From: an uncultured Blastocatellia bacterium
GTDB taxonomy: Bacteria > Acidobacteriota > Blastocatellia > Pyrinomonadales > Pyrinomonadaceae
Direction of reading: 5' to 3'
Length of the DNA stretch: 13,092 nucleotides
Assembly (NCBI GenBank): GCA_946480785.1
Contig: CAMLLD010000114.1
Coordinates: 1 to 13,092, forward strand
In this document: positions 1 through 7,111 of the stretch, one piece after another
Layout: each line of letters begins with the position of its first letter
Numbering within the stretch: the stretch's first letter is position 1
Notes under the pieces: model-generated
What the model saw: only the letters and a program-made list of their open reading frames with translations
Database searches by the model: none
Told to the model about the DNA's origin: nothing
Position numbers and translations under genes: made by a program

Positions 1-1
1 G

Positions 2-145
2 CACCGCTTTGGCCAAAGCGCCGACAAGTCGACGCACTCCACGGAGGCGCTCGACCCGGTGCCCCGTGAAGTACAACGATTGACACGACTCGTCGTCATG
101 ATCAAAAGTCTCGTTCGCGTATGCTTTCTGATTTCGCTGGTGTAG
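2..145 (+). CDS. Possible C-terminal tail of an unidentified gene (5' end outside window)
   Basis: An open frame enters from the left edge and runs 47 codons to a TAG at 143-145, overlapping the start of uppS by 25 nt. Of the three plus frames it is the only one open across the first 120 bases, and its first half has the GC-rich third positions of the neighbouring genes. The end of the product is hydrophobic (KSLVRVCFLISLV). I do not recognise a family. At this GC content an open frame of this length can occur by chance, so the call is weak. If it is real, the overlap suggests it belongs to the same transcript as uppS. Confidence 0.3.
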   Translation, partial: HRFGQSADKSTHSTEALDPVPREVQRLTRLVVMIKSLVRVCFLISLV

Positions 146-986
146 TCCAACAGGGTTCGCGAGACGAGGCGTTGCTCGCCGCCATCGCGTGGGACCGCTT
201 GCCGCGGCACGTCGCGATCATCATGGACGGCAATAGCAGCCCGGCCCAGCTCGACGCCTGGCAGATGCTCGACGCCGAGCGCCGCGCCGCCCTGGTCGAG
301 GTCGAAGACCTCAAGCGGCAGCGCAACGAGGCCAGCCGCGCATCGTCGGTCACAAGGCCGGCGTCGAAGCAGTTCGCGCCGCGGTCGACACGGGCGCGCG
401 TCTCGGTCTCAAGGCGCTCACGCTTTACGCCTTCTCCACCGAAAACTGGAAACGACCGCGCTACGAGATCGACGCCCTCATGCGCATGCTCCGCCGTTAC
501 CTGCGTCTCGAACTCGACTCGATCGACAAGCAGGGCATCAAGTTTCAAACCATCGGCCGCATCGGCGCGCTCGCGGAAAACGTGCGCAAGGAGATCGCGC
601 GCGCCACCGAGCGCACCGCCAGAAACAAAGGCATGATCCTGACGGTCGCGTTGAATTACGGCGGGCGTTCCGAGATCGTCGACGCCACCCGCGCGGCCGT
701 GCGACGTTTGATGGACGAAGGGGCGCGTCCAGACGAAATCACTGAAGAACGAATCGCCAGCGAGCTCTACACGCGAAACCTGCCCGATCTCGATCTACTG
801 GTGCGCACCAGCGGCGAGTTACGCATTTCGAATTTTCTTTTGTGGCAAAGCGCATACGCCGAGATCTACGTTACTGAAACTCTGTGGCCTGACTTCCGCC
901 GCGTTCATCTGCTCGAAGCCGTGGTCGATTATCAACGCCGCGACCGGCGCTTCGGTGGTTTGAAGCTGGTGGTCGCCGGAAAATAA
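121..986 (+). pseudogene. uppS: Isoprenyl transferase (undecaprenyl diphosphate synthase), disrupted by internal substitution and frameshift
   Basis: UppS condenses isopentenyl diphosphate units onto farnesyl diphosphate, giving the polyprenyl carrier used for peptidoglycan and other envelope glycans. The N-terminal part reads from ATG 121 and keeps the family motif LPRHVAIIMDGN (residues 27-38, with the catalytic Asp at 36). Directly after Asn38 the expected GRWAK...GLP loop is absent. A foreign segment of about 104 nt (235-338) takes its place, and UppS coding resumes in a different frame at 339 with RIVGHKAG, then YAFSTENW, then RTSGELRISNFLLWQ and ETLWPDF near the C-terminus, ending at TAA 984-986. 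A repaired gene would encode about 263 residues, normal for the family. As read, frame 1 stops at 634-636, and an internal ATG at 480 could only give a 168-residue C-terminal fragment without the active-site Asp. No Shine-Dalgarno is visible before 121, but the N-terminus MLSDF fits relatives. cdsA starts immediately after the stop. UppS is normally essential, so either another copy exists or the lesion is an assembly or clone error. Confidence 0.85.
235..338 (+). other. serS-like insert replacing part of uppS
   Basis: The segment reads in the same frame as the uppS 5' part and gives a peptide with LDAERRAALVEVE and then KRQRNEAS, the hallmark of the N-terminal coiled-coil arm of seryl-tRNA synthetase. 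Counted by hand it is about 74% GC, with almost every codon ending in G or C, clearly richer than the flanking uppS sequence. At the right junction the bases CCGCG fit both a serS reading (Ser-Arg) and the uppS reading (Pro-Arg), a possible microhomology. It is not a simple insertion: about 30 nt of uppS are missing and the net length change is not a multiple of three. Boundaries are uncertain by a few bases. Confidence 0.75.
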
Positions 987-1865
987 TTGTCGAAAACTAC
1001 TACCGAAAAAAAAGTCGCCGTGAAAAGCTCCGGCGCCGCACGCGTTCTAACCGCCGTCATCGTTCTTCCTTTTCTGATCGCTTCGATTCTGGTGCCGTGG
1101 CTGAAGTGGCTGTTCGTCGCGCTCGCGATCGCGGCGATGGCGCTCGCGTTATTTGAGTTTTACGTGCTCGCGAAACAACGCGGCTTGAATCCTGACACCG
1201 GCGCGGGTTTTCTCGCTGCGACGGCGATCCTCGTCATCGCCACGTTCCCCGAAGATCTTTACAACCTGTTGCTGGTCCAGTTTGTGATCATCGTTCTCAC
1301 TGCGGGCACGCTCGTCGCCGCGACGCTGCGCGGCGCGCCGTTCGACAAGATGATCGGTTCAGTCGGCTCGACGATTCTCGGCGTGCTCTACATCGCGCTG
1401 CTCGGCAGTTATCTCGTCTCGCTGCGGATGTTTCACGATCCGCGTGTCGCGGCGCATATTCTGTCGTTTTTCTTTTTGGTGTTAATGGGCGCGGACGCCG
1501 GGGCGTACTACATCGGGCGCGCGTTCGGTAGACACAAACTCGCGCCGTCGATCAGTCCGGGTAAAACCTGGGAAGGCGTCGCCGGCGGAATCGTCGCCGC
1601 GCTCGCGATGGCGACGCTTGCGCACTTCTGGTTCTTCCGCGAGTTGCCGCTGAAATTTGCCTTGCCGCTCGCCGCCGTCATGACGGTGATCGGCATTCTC
1701 GGCGATCTCGCGGAGAGCGCGCTCAAACGCAGCGCGGGCGCGAAAGACGCCGCCAACATTCTCCCCGGACACGGCGGACTACTCGATCGTCTGGATAGCT
1801 TGCTCTTCAACGCGCCACTCATCTACTATTTCGCACGCTTCTATTTCCACGCCTTGAACGGCTAA
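987..1865 (+). CDS. cdsA: Phosphatidate cytidylyltransferase
   Basis: CdsA is an integral membrane enzyme that makes CDP-diacylglycerol from phosphatidic acid and CTP, the branch point to the acidic phospholipids and phosphatidylethanolamine. The 292-residue product has multiple hydrophobic segments. It carries the complete CDP-diglyceride synthetase signature at residues 244-270: SALKR, then KD at 254-255, then GHGGLLDRLD. These residues bind substrate and metal. The chosen start is a TTG at 987 that abuts the uppS stop codon with no gap (TAATTG); a GGA at 978-980 could serve as a weak ribosome binding site. A GTG at 1020 is the alternative, and would remove a polar N-terminal stretch rich in Lys and Thr. 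The adjacency implies co-translation with uppS. The pairing uppS-cdsA is common in bacteria. Confidence 0.96.
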   Translation: MSKTTTEKKVAVKSSGAARVLTAVIVLPFLIASILVPWLKWLFVALAIAAMALALFEFYVLAKQRGLNPDTGAGFLAATAILVIATFPEDLYNLLLVQFVIIVLTAGTLVAATLRGAPFDKMIGSVGSTILGVLYIALLGSYLVSLRMFHDPRVAAHILSFFFLVLMGADAGAYYIGRAFGRHKLAPSISPGKTWEGVAGGIVAALAMATLAHFWFFRELPLKFALPLAAVMTVIGILGDLAESALKRSAGAKDAANILPGHGGLLDRLDSLLFNAPLIYYFARFYFHALNG

Positions 1866-1877
1866 AAGAGAAGGCCG

Positions 1878-2303
1878 ATGACCACGAAGAAGATCGTTTT
1901 GCTTGTCGTAACGGTGGTCGTTGCGCTCGCGCTGATCGCCGGGATTTTTGTCGGCGGCATCATCGGTTTCACGCTTTACTCGGTGGGAAATAGCGAAGCG
2001 GCCGCGAAGGCAAAAGACTTTCTGCGCACCAGCGAGAAGTTGAAGAACGATATCGGCGAAGTGAAGGATTTCGGCAGCGTCATCACGGGCACCGCGGCAG
2101 TGACTAATAACAGCGGCGAAGCGACCTTGCATCTCAAGGTCATCGGCGAACGCAAGACCGTCAACGCTTCCGTCGCTCTGCTTTTTACAAAGGGCAGTGC
2201 GTGGCGCGTGAGCGCAGCCTCGTACGTCAACTCGCAAGGCCAGACGATAGATCTACTCGACCCCTACGACACCAGGATCCCAGTCCCCCTCTTAATTGCT
2301 TGA
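1878..2303 (+). CDS. Small membrane-anchored protein, Coa1-like (cytochrome oxidase assembly factor 1 family)
   Basis: The 141-residue product has one strong N-terminal transmembrane helix (about residues 5-36, very rich in Val, Ile, Ala and Gly). A soluble domain of about 100 residues follows: a helix with many Lys/Glu, then strands ending in GEATLHLKVIGER and AWRVSAASYV. This layout, a single helix followed by a small domain with Gly-rich strand pairs and a late Trp, resembles the Coa1/Tim21-like fold found in many short bacterial proteins. The assignment rests on pattern memory only, and a role in cytochrome oxidase assembly should not be assumed. A good ribosome binding site (AGAGAAGG) lies before ATG 1878. 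It sits 12 nt after cdsA and 8 nt before dxr, so it is most likely co-transcribed with them. The protein is probably anchored in the cytoplasmic membrane with its domain outside. Confidence 0.7.
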   Translation: MTTKKIVLLVVTVVVALALIAGIFVGGIIGFTLYSVGNSEAAAKAKDFLRTSEKLKNDIGEVKDFGSVITGTAAVTNNSGEATLHLKVIGERKTVNASVALLFTKGSAWRVSAASYVNSQGQTIDLLDPYDTRIPVPLLIA

Positions 2304-2311
2304 ACCGTTCG

Positions 2312-3490
2312 ATGCAGACCACAGGCGTTGCCATACTCGGTTCAACCGGCTCGATCGGTTGCAACACTCTACGTGTAATTGAATCGTTGACTTCGTCGCG
2401 CATGCGCGTCGTCGCGCTCGCCGCCGGGACGAATATCGATCGCCTCGCGGATCAGATCGCGACGCACTTGCCGGAGCTCGTTTCGGTGGAAAGCGAAGCG
2501 TTGGCCCACGAGCTGCGCGGGAAGTTGTTCGAGCGAGACATCGATCTGCCGCGCATCGTGAGCGGCGAAGAGGGACTCATCGAAGTTGCAACGCATCCTG
2601 AAGCAGATTGCGTCGTCTCGGCCACGGTTGGCGCGGTCGGATTCCTGCCGACGTTACGCGCGCTCGAAGCAGGCAAACGTGTCGCTTTAGCCAACAAAGA
2701 AACGCTCGTGATGGCGGGCGAACTGATGACGCGCGCGGCGAAAGAATCAGGCGCCGAGTTGTTGCCGATCGACTCCGAGCACAACGCGCTGCATCAATGC
2801 CTGCGCGGCGAACGCCGCGAAGAAGTGCGCCGCATCATTCTCACCGCGTCCGGCGGCCCGTTTCGCACGAAGAACACAGACGAGATGAAGCACGCCAGCG
2901 TCTCCGAAGCGATGCGGCATCCGACGTGGAACATGGGCGCGAAGATCACCATCGACTCCGCCACGTTGATGAATAAAGGACTCGAAGTCATCGAAGCCCA
3001 CTGGCTGTTTGGCTTCGGGCCGGAGGAGATCGACATCGTCGTTCATCCCGAATCCGTAGTGCACTCGATGATCGAACTGATCGACGGCTCGGTGATCGCG
3101 CAAATGGGCATCACCGACATGCGCCACGCGATCCAGTATGCGTTGACCTATCCCGAGCGGCACTCGTGCCAGTTGCCGCCGCTGGACCTGACCGCGATCT
3201 CGCGTTTGCATTTCGAAGCGCCGGATCTGGAACGTTTTCCGTGCATTCCGCTGGCCTATCGCGCGCTCAGCGAAGGCGGCACGCTGCCGGCCGCGATGAA
3301 CGCTGCTAATGAAGAGGCGGTCGGCGCGTTTCTGGATCAGCGAATCGATCTCACGGAGATTCCGCGCGTTGTCGAAAGCGTGATGAATAATCACAAAAAC
3401 CAACCCGCCCGCGACATCGAGACGATTTTGGCTGCCGATCGCGCAGCCCGCGACGAGGCCACGGAGGTAATCTGTGCAATCTCTGGTTGA
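2312..3490 (+). CDS. dxr: 1-deoxy-D-xylulose 5-phosphate reductoisomerase
   Basis: Dxr catalyses the NADPH-dependent rearrangement and reduction of DXP to 2-C-methyl-D-erythritol 4-phosphate, the first committed step of the MEP isoprenoid pathway. The 392-residue protein has the nucleotide-binding GSTGSIG loop at residues 10-16, ANKETLV from 127, the metal ligands in IDSEHN (Asp154, Glu156), the substrate loop HPTWNMGAKITIDSATLMNKG from 203, and a complete C-terminal domain. Length is normal (E. coli 398). The open frame extends upstream to 2201, but that part overlaps the preceding gene and has no family similarity. The ATG at 2312 places the Rossmann strand directly after four residues, as in relatives, so I chose it. 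The Shine-Dalgarno is weak, and the 8-nt gap from the previous stop suggests coupling. ispG, a later MEP step, lies in the same cluster. Confidence 0.97.
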   Translation: MQTTGVAILGSTGSIGCNTLRVIESLTSSRMRVVALAAGTNIDRLADQIATHLPELVSVESEALAHELRGKLFERDIDLPRIVSGEEGLIEVATHPEADCVVSATVGAVGFLPTLRALEAGKRVALANKETLVMAGELMTRAAKESGAELLPIDSEHNALHQCLRGERREEVRRIILTASGGPFRTKNTDEMKHASVSEAMRHPTWNMGAKITIDSATLMNKGLEVIEAHWLFGFGPEEIDIVVHPESVVHSMIELIDGSVIAQMGITDMRHAIQYALTYPERHSCQLPPLDLTAISRLHFEAPDLERFPCIPLAYRALSEGGTLPAAMNAANEEAVGAFLDQRIDLTEIPRVVESVMNNHKNQPARDIETILAADRAARDEATEVICAISG

Positions 3491-3493
3491 ATC

Positions 3494-3511
3494 TTGTAAA
3501 CTCGTTTACAA
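3494..3511. promoter_or_regulatory. 18-bp palindrome between dxr and rseP, candidate operator
   Basis: TTGTAAACTCGTTTACAA is an inverted repeat with perfect 8-bp arms and a 2-base centre, four bases after the dxr stop. It is AT-rich in a GC-rich region and is not followed by a T-run, so it does not look like a terminator. The symmetry and size are those of a dimeric repressor or activator site. It lies 53 nt upstream of the rseP ATG, within the only sizeable gap in this operon. The regulator is unknown and I see no clear promoter boxes aligned with it. Confidence 0.45.
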
Positions 3512-3564
3512 CCTCACTCCGAACAGTCGAGTCTAAGGTGGTTTGGGGTAGAAAAGGGTACTGA

Positions 3565-4956
3565 ATGACTTATTTGATTGTCCCGCTGGCGTTCATCTTC
3601 ATCCTCGGATCCGCGGTTGTGTTACACGAGTTTGGCCACTTCATCGTCGCCAAACTTTTTCGCATTCGAGTCGAGACCTTCTCGGTTGGTTTTGGCCCGC
3701 GCCTGTTTGGCCGGAAGTGGGGCGACACCGATTACCGCGTTTCGGCGATCCCGCTCGGTGGTTATGTAAAGCTTGGCGGCGACGAATCGAATGCTCCGAT
3801 CGAAGGCGCGGGTGCCCAAAATATTCCACCCGAAGAGATGTTCAACCTGCGGCCGCGCTGGCAGCGCGTGCTGGTCGCGCTGGCCGGGCCGGTAATGAAC
3901 GTTCTCACCGCGCTCGCGATTCCGTTTGCCGCGGCGATGATGTACGGCGTGCCAGTGGCGCCGGCGCCAGTTGTTTACGACATGCAACGCGACGGCGCCG
4001 CTGAAAAGGCGGGACTCCAACCGGGCGATCGGATTGTGGCGTTCAACGGCAAACGCAATCCGAGTTGGGACGCGATCAACGAAGACGCATTGCTTTCACC
4101 CGGACACGCGATGCCGATGGTGGTCGACCGAAAAGGGCAGGAAATTCCGTTGACGTTTGTGCCCTCCTCGCACGTGGAAAATGGCGACGTGGCCGGTACG
4201 CTCGACTTTACTCCTGACTATGGTGGTCTACCCGTGGTCGTGAGCGACGTTAATCCCGGTTCGCCCGCAGCGGAAACCGGTTTGCAGGATGGCGATCGGC
4301 TGCTGAGCATAGGCGATCAGCCCGTGAAGAGCTCGGTGCAAGTGATCGAATACATTCGTAATCACGATGGCCAACGTGTCTCGATCAGCGTGCAGCGCAA
4401 CGGCCAAACGGTGCAGCTCACCACGCCCGAACGCCGTCTCGAAGGAAGCCGTCTCGGCTTCGGCGTCAAAGAACAGTTTCCGGTGGAAAAGGCGAGCATC
4501 GGATCCGCCGCGGCTTATGCTTACGACACCAACCTTCAGATTCTGCGTCTGACGGGCAAAGCGCTGGGCCAGGTGTTCACCGGCAAACGTTCGTTCCGCA
4601 ACACGGTATCTGGTCCAATCGGCATCTATCAGGCCGCGCAGAGTTCGGTTGAACGTCTGGGCTGGGGCGGCGTGTTCGGCATGCTCGGCTTTCTGAGTTT
4701 GAACCTTGGCATCTTCAATCTGCTGCCGATTCCCGTGCTCGACGGCGGCGCGATCTTCCTGTTGCTGCTCGAAGGACTGCTGGCTTTGGGTGGGCTGACA
4801 CTCTCCACGGCAGTGCGCGATCGCATTCAGCAGGTCGGCTTCGTCATGGTGCTGCTGTTGATGGTTTTTGTGATCACCAACGACGTGATCAAAACGTTCG
4901 GTGGTGGCGGTAGTCGTCAACAGGAAAAACCGCCGGCCACTGCGCCTGCGAAGTAG
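3565..4956 (+). CDS. rseP: RIP metalloprotease RseP (site-2 protease family)
   Basis: RseP cleaves transmembrane substrates within the membrane, typically anti-sigma factors and leftover signal peptides. The 463-residue protein has the zinc-binding HEFGH motif at residues 21-25 in the first transmembrane helix and the second metal motif NLLPIPVLDGG at 385-395, with Asp393 as a ligand. Two PDZ domains lie between them, marked by GDRIVAFNGK and GDRLLSIGDQPV; both are probably periplasmic and gate substrate access. Hydrophobic helices follow the second motif, and the tail is Gly/Pro/Lys rich. Length matches the E. coli protein (450). The start at ATG 3565 has an AAAAGGG ribosome binding site. 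It precedes ispG by 11 nt. No anti-sigma or sigma gene is in the window, so its substrate here is not known. Confidence 0.96.
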   Translation: MTYLIVPLAFIFILGSAVVLHEFGHFIVAKLFRIRVETFSVGFGPRLFGRKWGDTDYRVSAIPLGGYVKLGGDESNAPIEGAGAQNIPPEEMFNLRPRWQRVLVALAGPVMNVLTALAIPFAAAMMYGVPVAPAPVVYDMQRDGAAEKAGLQPGDRIVAFNGKRNPSWDAINEDALLSPGHAMPMVVDRKGQEIPLTFVPSSHVENGDVAGTLDFTPDYGGLPVVVSDVNPGSPAAETGLQDGDRLLSIGDQPVKSSVQVIEYIRNHDGQRVSISVQRNGQTVQLTTPERRLEGSRLGFGVKEQFPVEKASIGSAAAYAYDTNLQILRLTGKALGQVFTGKRSFRNTVSGPIGIYQAAQSSVERLGWGGVFGMLGFLSLNLGIFNLLPIPVLDGGAIFLLLLEGLLALGGLTLSTAVRDRIQQVGFVMVLLLMVFVITNDVIKTFGGGGSRQQEKPPATAPAK

Positions 4957-4967
4957 GCGATCGGCGC

Positions 4968-6047
4968 ATGCGCAAGTCACGACCAGTTCAGGTTAAGCAC
5001 ATTCAAATCGGCGGAGGCGCTCCGGTAGTCATTCAATCGATGACTAAGACGGACACCTCCGACGTCGGTGCCACGGTCGCGCAGATTGAAGAGATGATGC
5101 GCGCGGGCTGCGAGATCGTACGGCTCGCGGTTCCCGATAACGACGCGGCGCTCGCGCTGAAAGAGATTCGCAAGCGCGTTCCCGACGTTCCTCTCGTCGC
5201 CGACATTCACTTCCATTACAAACTCGCGTTGATGGCGCTCGAAGCGGGCATCGACAAGCTGCGTCTCAATCCCGGCAACATCGGCGCGCACGAACGTATT
5301 CGCGAAGTGGTCCGCGCTGCGCAGGCGCAGAAAGTCCCGATTCGCATCGGCGTGAACGGTGGGTCATTAGAAAAAGATCTGTTGAAGAAGTATGGAACGG
5401 CGACTGCCGAAGCGATGGTCGAGTCGGCGTTGCGTCACGTCAAGATCCTCGAGGATCTCGATTTCACGGACATCATCATTTCGTTGAAAGCGTCGGACGT
5501 GCATCGCACGGTTGCGGCGTATCGGTTGTTGGCCGAGAAGGTTGATTATCCTTTTCATCTCGGCGTGACTGAAGCGGGCACGTCGTTTAGCGGCACGGTG
5601 AAGTCGTCGATCGGTTTGGGGATTCTGCTGCACGAGGGAATCGGCGACACGATTCGCGTTTCGCTGGCTGCGGAGCCGCAGGAAGAAGTACGCGTTGCGT
5701 GGGAGATCGTGAAGTCGCTCGGACTGCGTACGCGAGGCGTGACTGTGGTTGCTTGTCCGACGTGTGGGCGTCTGGACGTTGATAACTTCGTCGGCATCGT
5801 TACCGAGATCGAACGGCGGCTGGCGCACATCGAAGAGCCGCTGCATCTTTCGATCATGGGTTGTGCGGTGAATGGTCCAGGTGAGGCGCACGATTCGCAG
5901 CTCGGGATCACGTTCGGCCGCGGCGTGGGAATGATCTTCAAAGACGGTGTGCCGATGCGTAAGGTCGCCGGCGAGAACATCGTCGAAGCGTTTGTGCTGG
6001 AAACAGAGAAGCTGCTCGAGGAGCTCAAGAAGCAGCCACAGGCTTAA
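4968..6047 (+). CDS. ispG: 4-hydroxy-3-methylbut-2-en-1-yl diphosphate synthase
   Basis: IspG (GcpE) reductively opens methylerythritol cyclodiphosphate to HMBPP, the penultimate MEP-pathway step, using a [4Fe-4S] cluster. The 359-residue protein has the N-terminal TIM-barrel motifs VVIQSMTKTDTSD, VADIHFHYKLAL and KLRLNPGNIG. The C-terminal cluster domain has Cys263 and Cys266 in ACPTCGR and Cys299 in MGCAVNGPGEA; Glu306 in the same motif is the usual fourth ligand. It is the compact bacterial two-domain form without the plant-type insertion. Start ATG 4968 has no strong Shine-Dalgarno and lies 11 nt after the rseP stop, consistent with coupling. The stop TAA at 6045-6047 overlaps the stop codon of the convergent holB. 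Confidence 0.97.
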   Translation: MRKSRPVQVKHIQIGGGAPVVIQSMTKTDTSDVGATVAQIEEMMRAGCEIVRLAVPDNDAALALKEIRKRVPDVPLVADIHFHYKLALMALEAGIDKLRLNPGNIGAHERIREVVRAAQAQKVPIRIGVNGGSLEKDLLKKYGTATAEAMVESALRHVKILEDLDFTDIIISLKASDVHRTVAAYRLLAEKVDYPFHLGVTEAGTSFSGTVKSSIGLGILLHEGIGDTIRVSLAAEPQEEVRVAWEIVKSLGLRTRGVTVVACPTCGRLDVDNFVGIVTEIERRLAHIEEPLHLSIMGCAVNGPGEAHDSQLGITFGRGVGMIFKDGVPMRKVAGENIVEAFVLETEKLLEELKKQPQA

Positions 6048-7111
6048 CGCACTTTCGGTCTCTTCTGCGGCGGCACGTCGCCCGCCATCGTCAAAAACAA
6101 CGAATCGGTCGTGGCTTTGCGATTCACGTTGACGATCAGTTGTTCGCGCACGTCTTCGATCTGGAGCAGCCAGTCCGCGGCGCGTCCCGCGTCCATTCGT
6201 TTCGCGATCTTTTCCAGGTCTGGCGCCAGATCCTCGTTGACAATCAGATCGCGGTTTACTCCCAGCGCCAGCATCCACGCATCCCGAATCAACGTTTCCA
6301 AAACATCGAGACGTTCTTCAAATTCGTCTTTGTACTGCGCTTCGTTGAGTTGTTCGGCTGAACGTAGCAACTGCGCGCGATCCTCGCTCATTACGAGCGC
6401 GTTGAGCACGCCGAGCATCGCTTTGCGTTGCGATGTAAAGCTGACGAGATCGCCTGACAACGCGCGGCCGATACTTCCGGCTGCGGCACGCGCGCGCAAG
6501 CGTGCAGTTTTGCTGTCGGCGAGTCTGTTTTCTACCAGGTGTTGTTCGATCTCGTTTGGCGTGAGCGGCGCGAAACGGATCATCTGGCAACGCGACAAGA
6601 TCGTCGGCAACAACATCGCGGGCCGCGCCGTGATCAAAATCAAATGCGACGTGCGCGGCGGCTCTTCGAGTACTTTCAACAGCGCGTTGGCCGACGCGTC
6701 GTTGAGCTTGTCAGCCTCGTCGATCAGAAACACGCGGGCTTTGCCTTCGAACGGGCGAAAGTTCGCTTCCTTTTCGATCTGCCGCATCTGCTCGACGCGC
6801 AGCACGCGTTTCGGCGCGACGACGAGCCCCACGTCGGGATGATCGGTCCAGATGATCTGCGTCCACTCGTCAGCGTCTTCGCGTTCGGGATAGTTCAGCT
6901 TCGCGATGCGCACGCACGACGAGCACACGCCGCACGCTTCGCCGTCTTTGGGCGTGCGGCAGTTTAAGGCGCGCGCCACTTCGAGCGCGAACCGTTTCTT
7001 GCCGACGCCTTCTTCGCCCGCGAACAGCAACGCGCCCGGCAGACGGCCGGACGTGATCATTCGCTTGAGCGCCTCTTTGACGCGCGCGTTTCCGGTTAGT
7101 TCACTAAACAT
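6044..7111 (-). CDS. holB: DNA polymerase III delta prime subunit (clamp-loader AAA+ protein)
   Basis: Delta prime is the stator of the clamp loader that places the sliding clamp on primed DNA. The 355-residue protein has a Walker A-like loop GEEGVGKK at residues 32-39, a four-Cys zinc module (Cys51, 60, 63, 66), a Walker B DEAD box at 131-134, a sensor-1 region, and the SRC arginine-finger motif at 173-175. The C-terminal collar region is less conserved. The low-similarity C-terminus and length fit delta prime better than the longer DnaX (tau/gamma), and its place directly behind tmk supports this. Unlike E. coli delta prime, the P-loop looks intact. The ATG shares one base with the tmk stop (TGATG), so translation is probably coupled. 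Confidence 0.93.
   Translation of the reverse strand: MFSELTGNARVKEALKRMITSGRLPGALLFAGEEGVGKKRFALEVARALNCRTPKDGEACGVCSSCVRIAKLNYPEREDADEWTQIIWTDHPDVGLVVAPKRVLRVEQMRQIEKEANFRPFEGKARVFLIDEADKLNDASANALLKVLEEPPRTSHLILITARPAMLLPTILSRCQMIRFAPLTPNEIEQHLVENRLADSKTARLRARAAAGSIGRALSGDLVSFTSQRKAMLGVLNALVMSEDRAQLLRSAEQLNEAQYKDEFEERLDVLETLIRDAWMLALGVNRDLIVNEDLAPDLEKIAKRMDAGRAADWLLQIEDVREQLIVNVNRKATTDSLFLTMAGDVPPQKRPKVR

Noticed and set aside
80..125. TTGACA at 80-85 as the -35 box of a uppS promoter
   Set aside because: No acceptable -10 box lies 16-18 nt downstream; the nearest TATGCT (120-125) is 34 nt away and overlaps the start codon.
121..636. A programmed frameshift linking the two uppS parts
   Set aside because: Even with a perfect shift near 338 the GRW loop would be missing and replaced by SerS-like sequence, and no slippery sequence with a downstream structure is seen at the junction.
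2201..2311. A longer dxr start 37 codons upstream
   Set aside because: It overlaps the preceding gene by about 100 nt, its peptide is Arg/Pro-rich and unlike Dxr, and the ATG at 2312 fits family N-termini.
2747..3403. A 218-codon minus-strand open frame inside dxr
   Set aside because: It is antisense to a fully conserved dxr, its product is low-complexity His/Arg/Asp-rich sequence, and it arises from GC-rich codon structure.
4228..4980. A 250-codon minus-strand open frame inside rseP
   Set aside because: It is rich in Gln, His and Arg, has no family signature, and mirrors conserved rseP codons.
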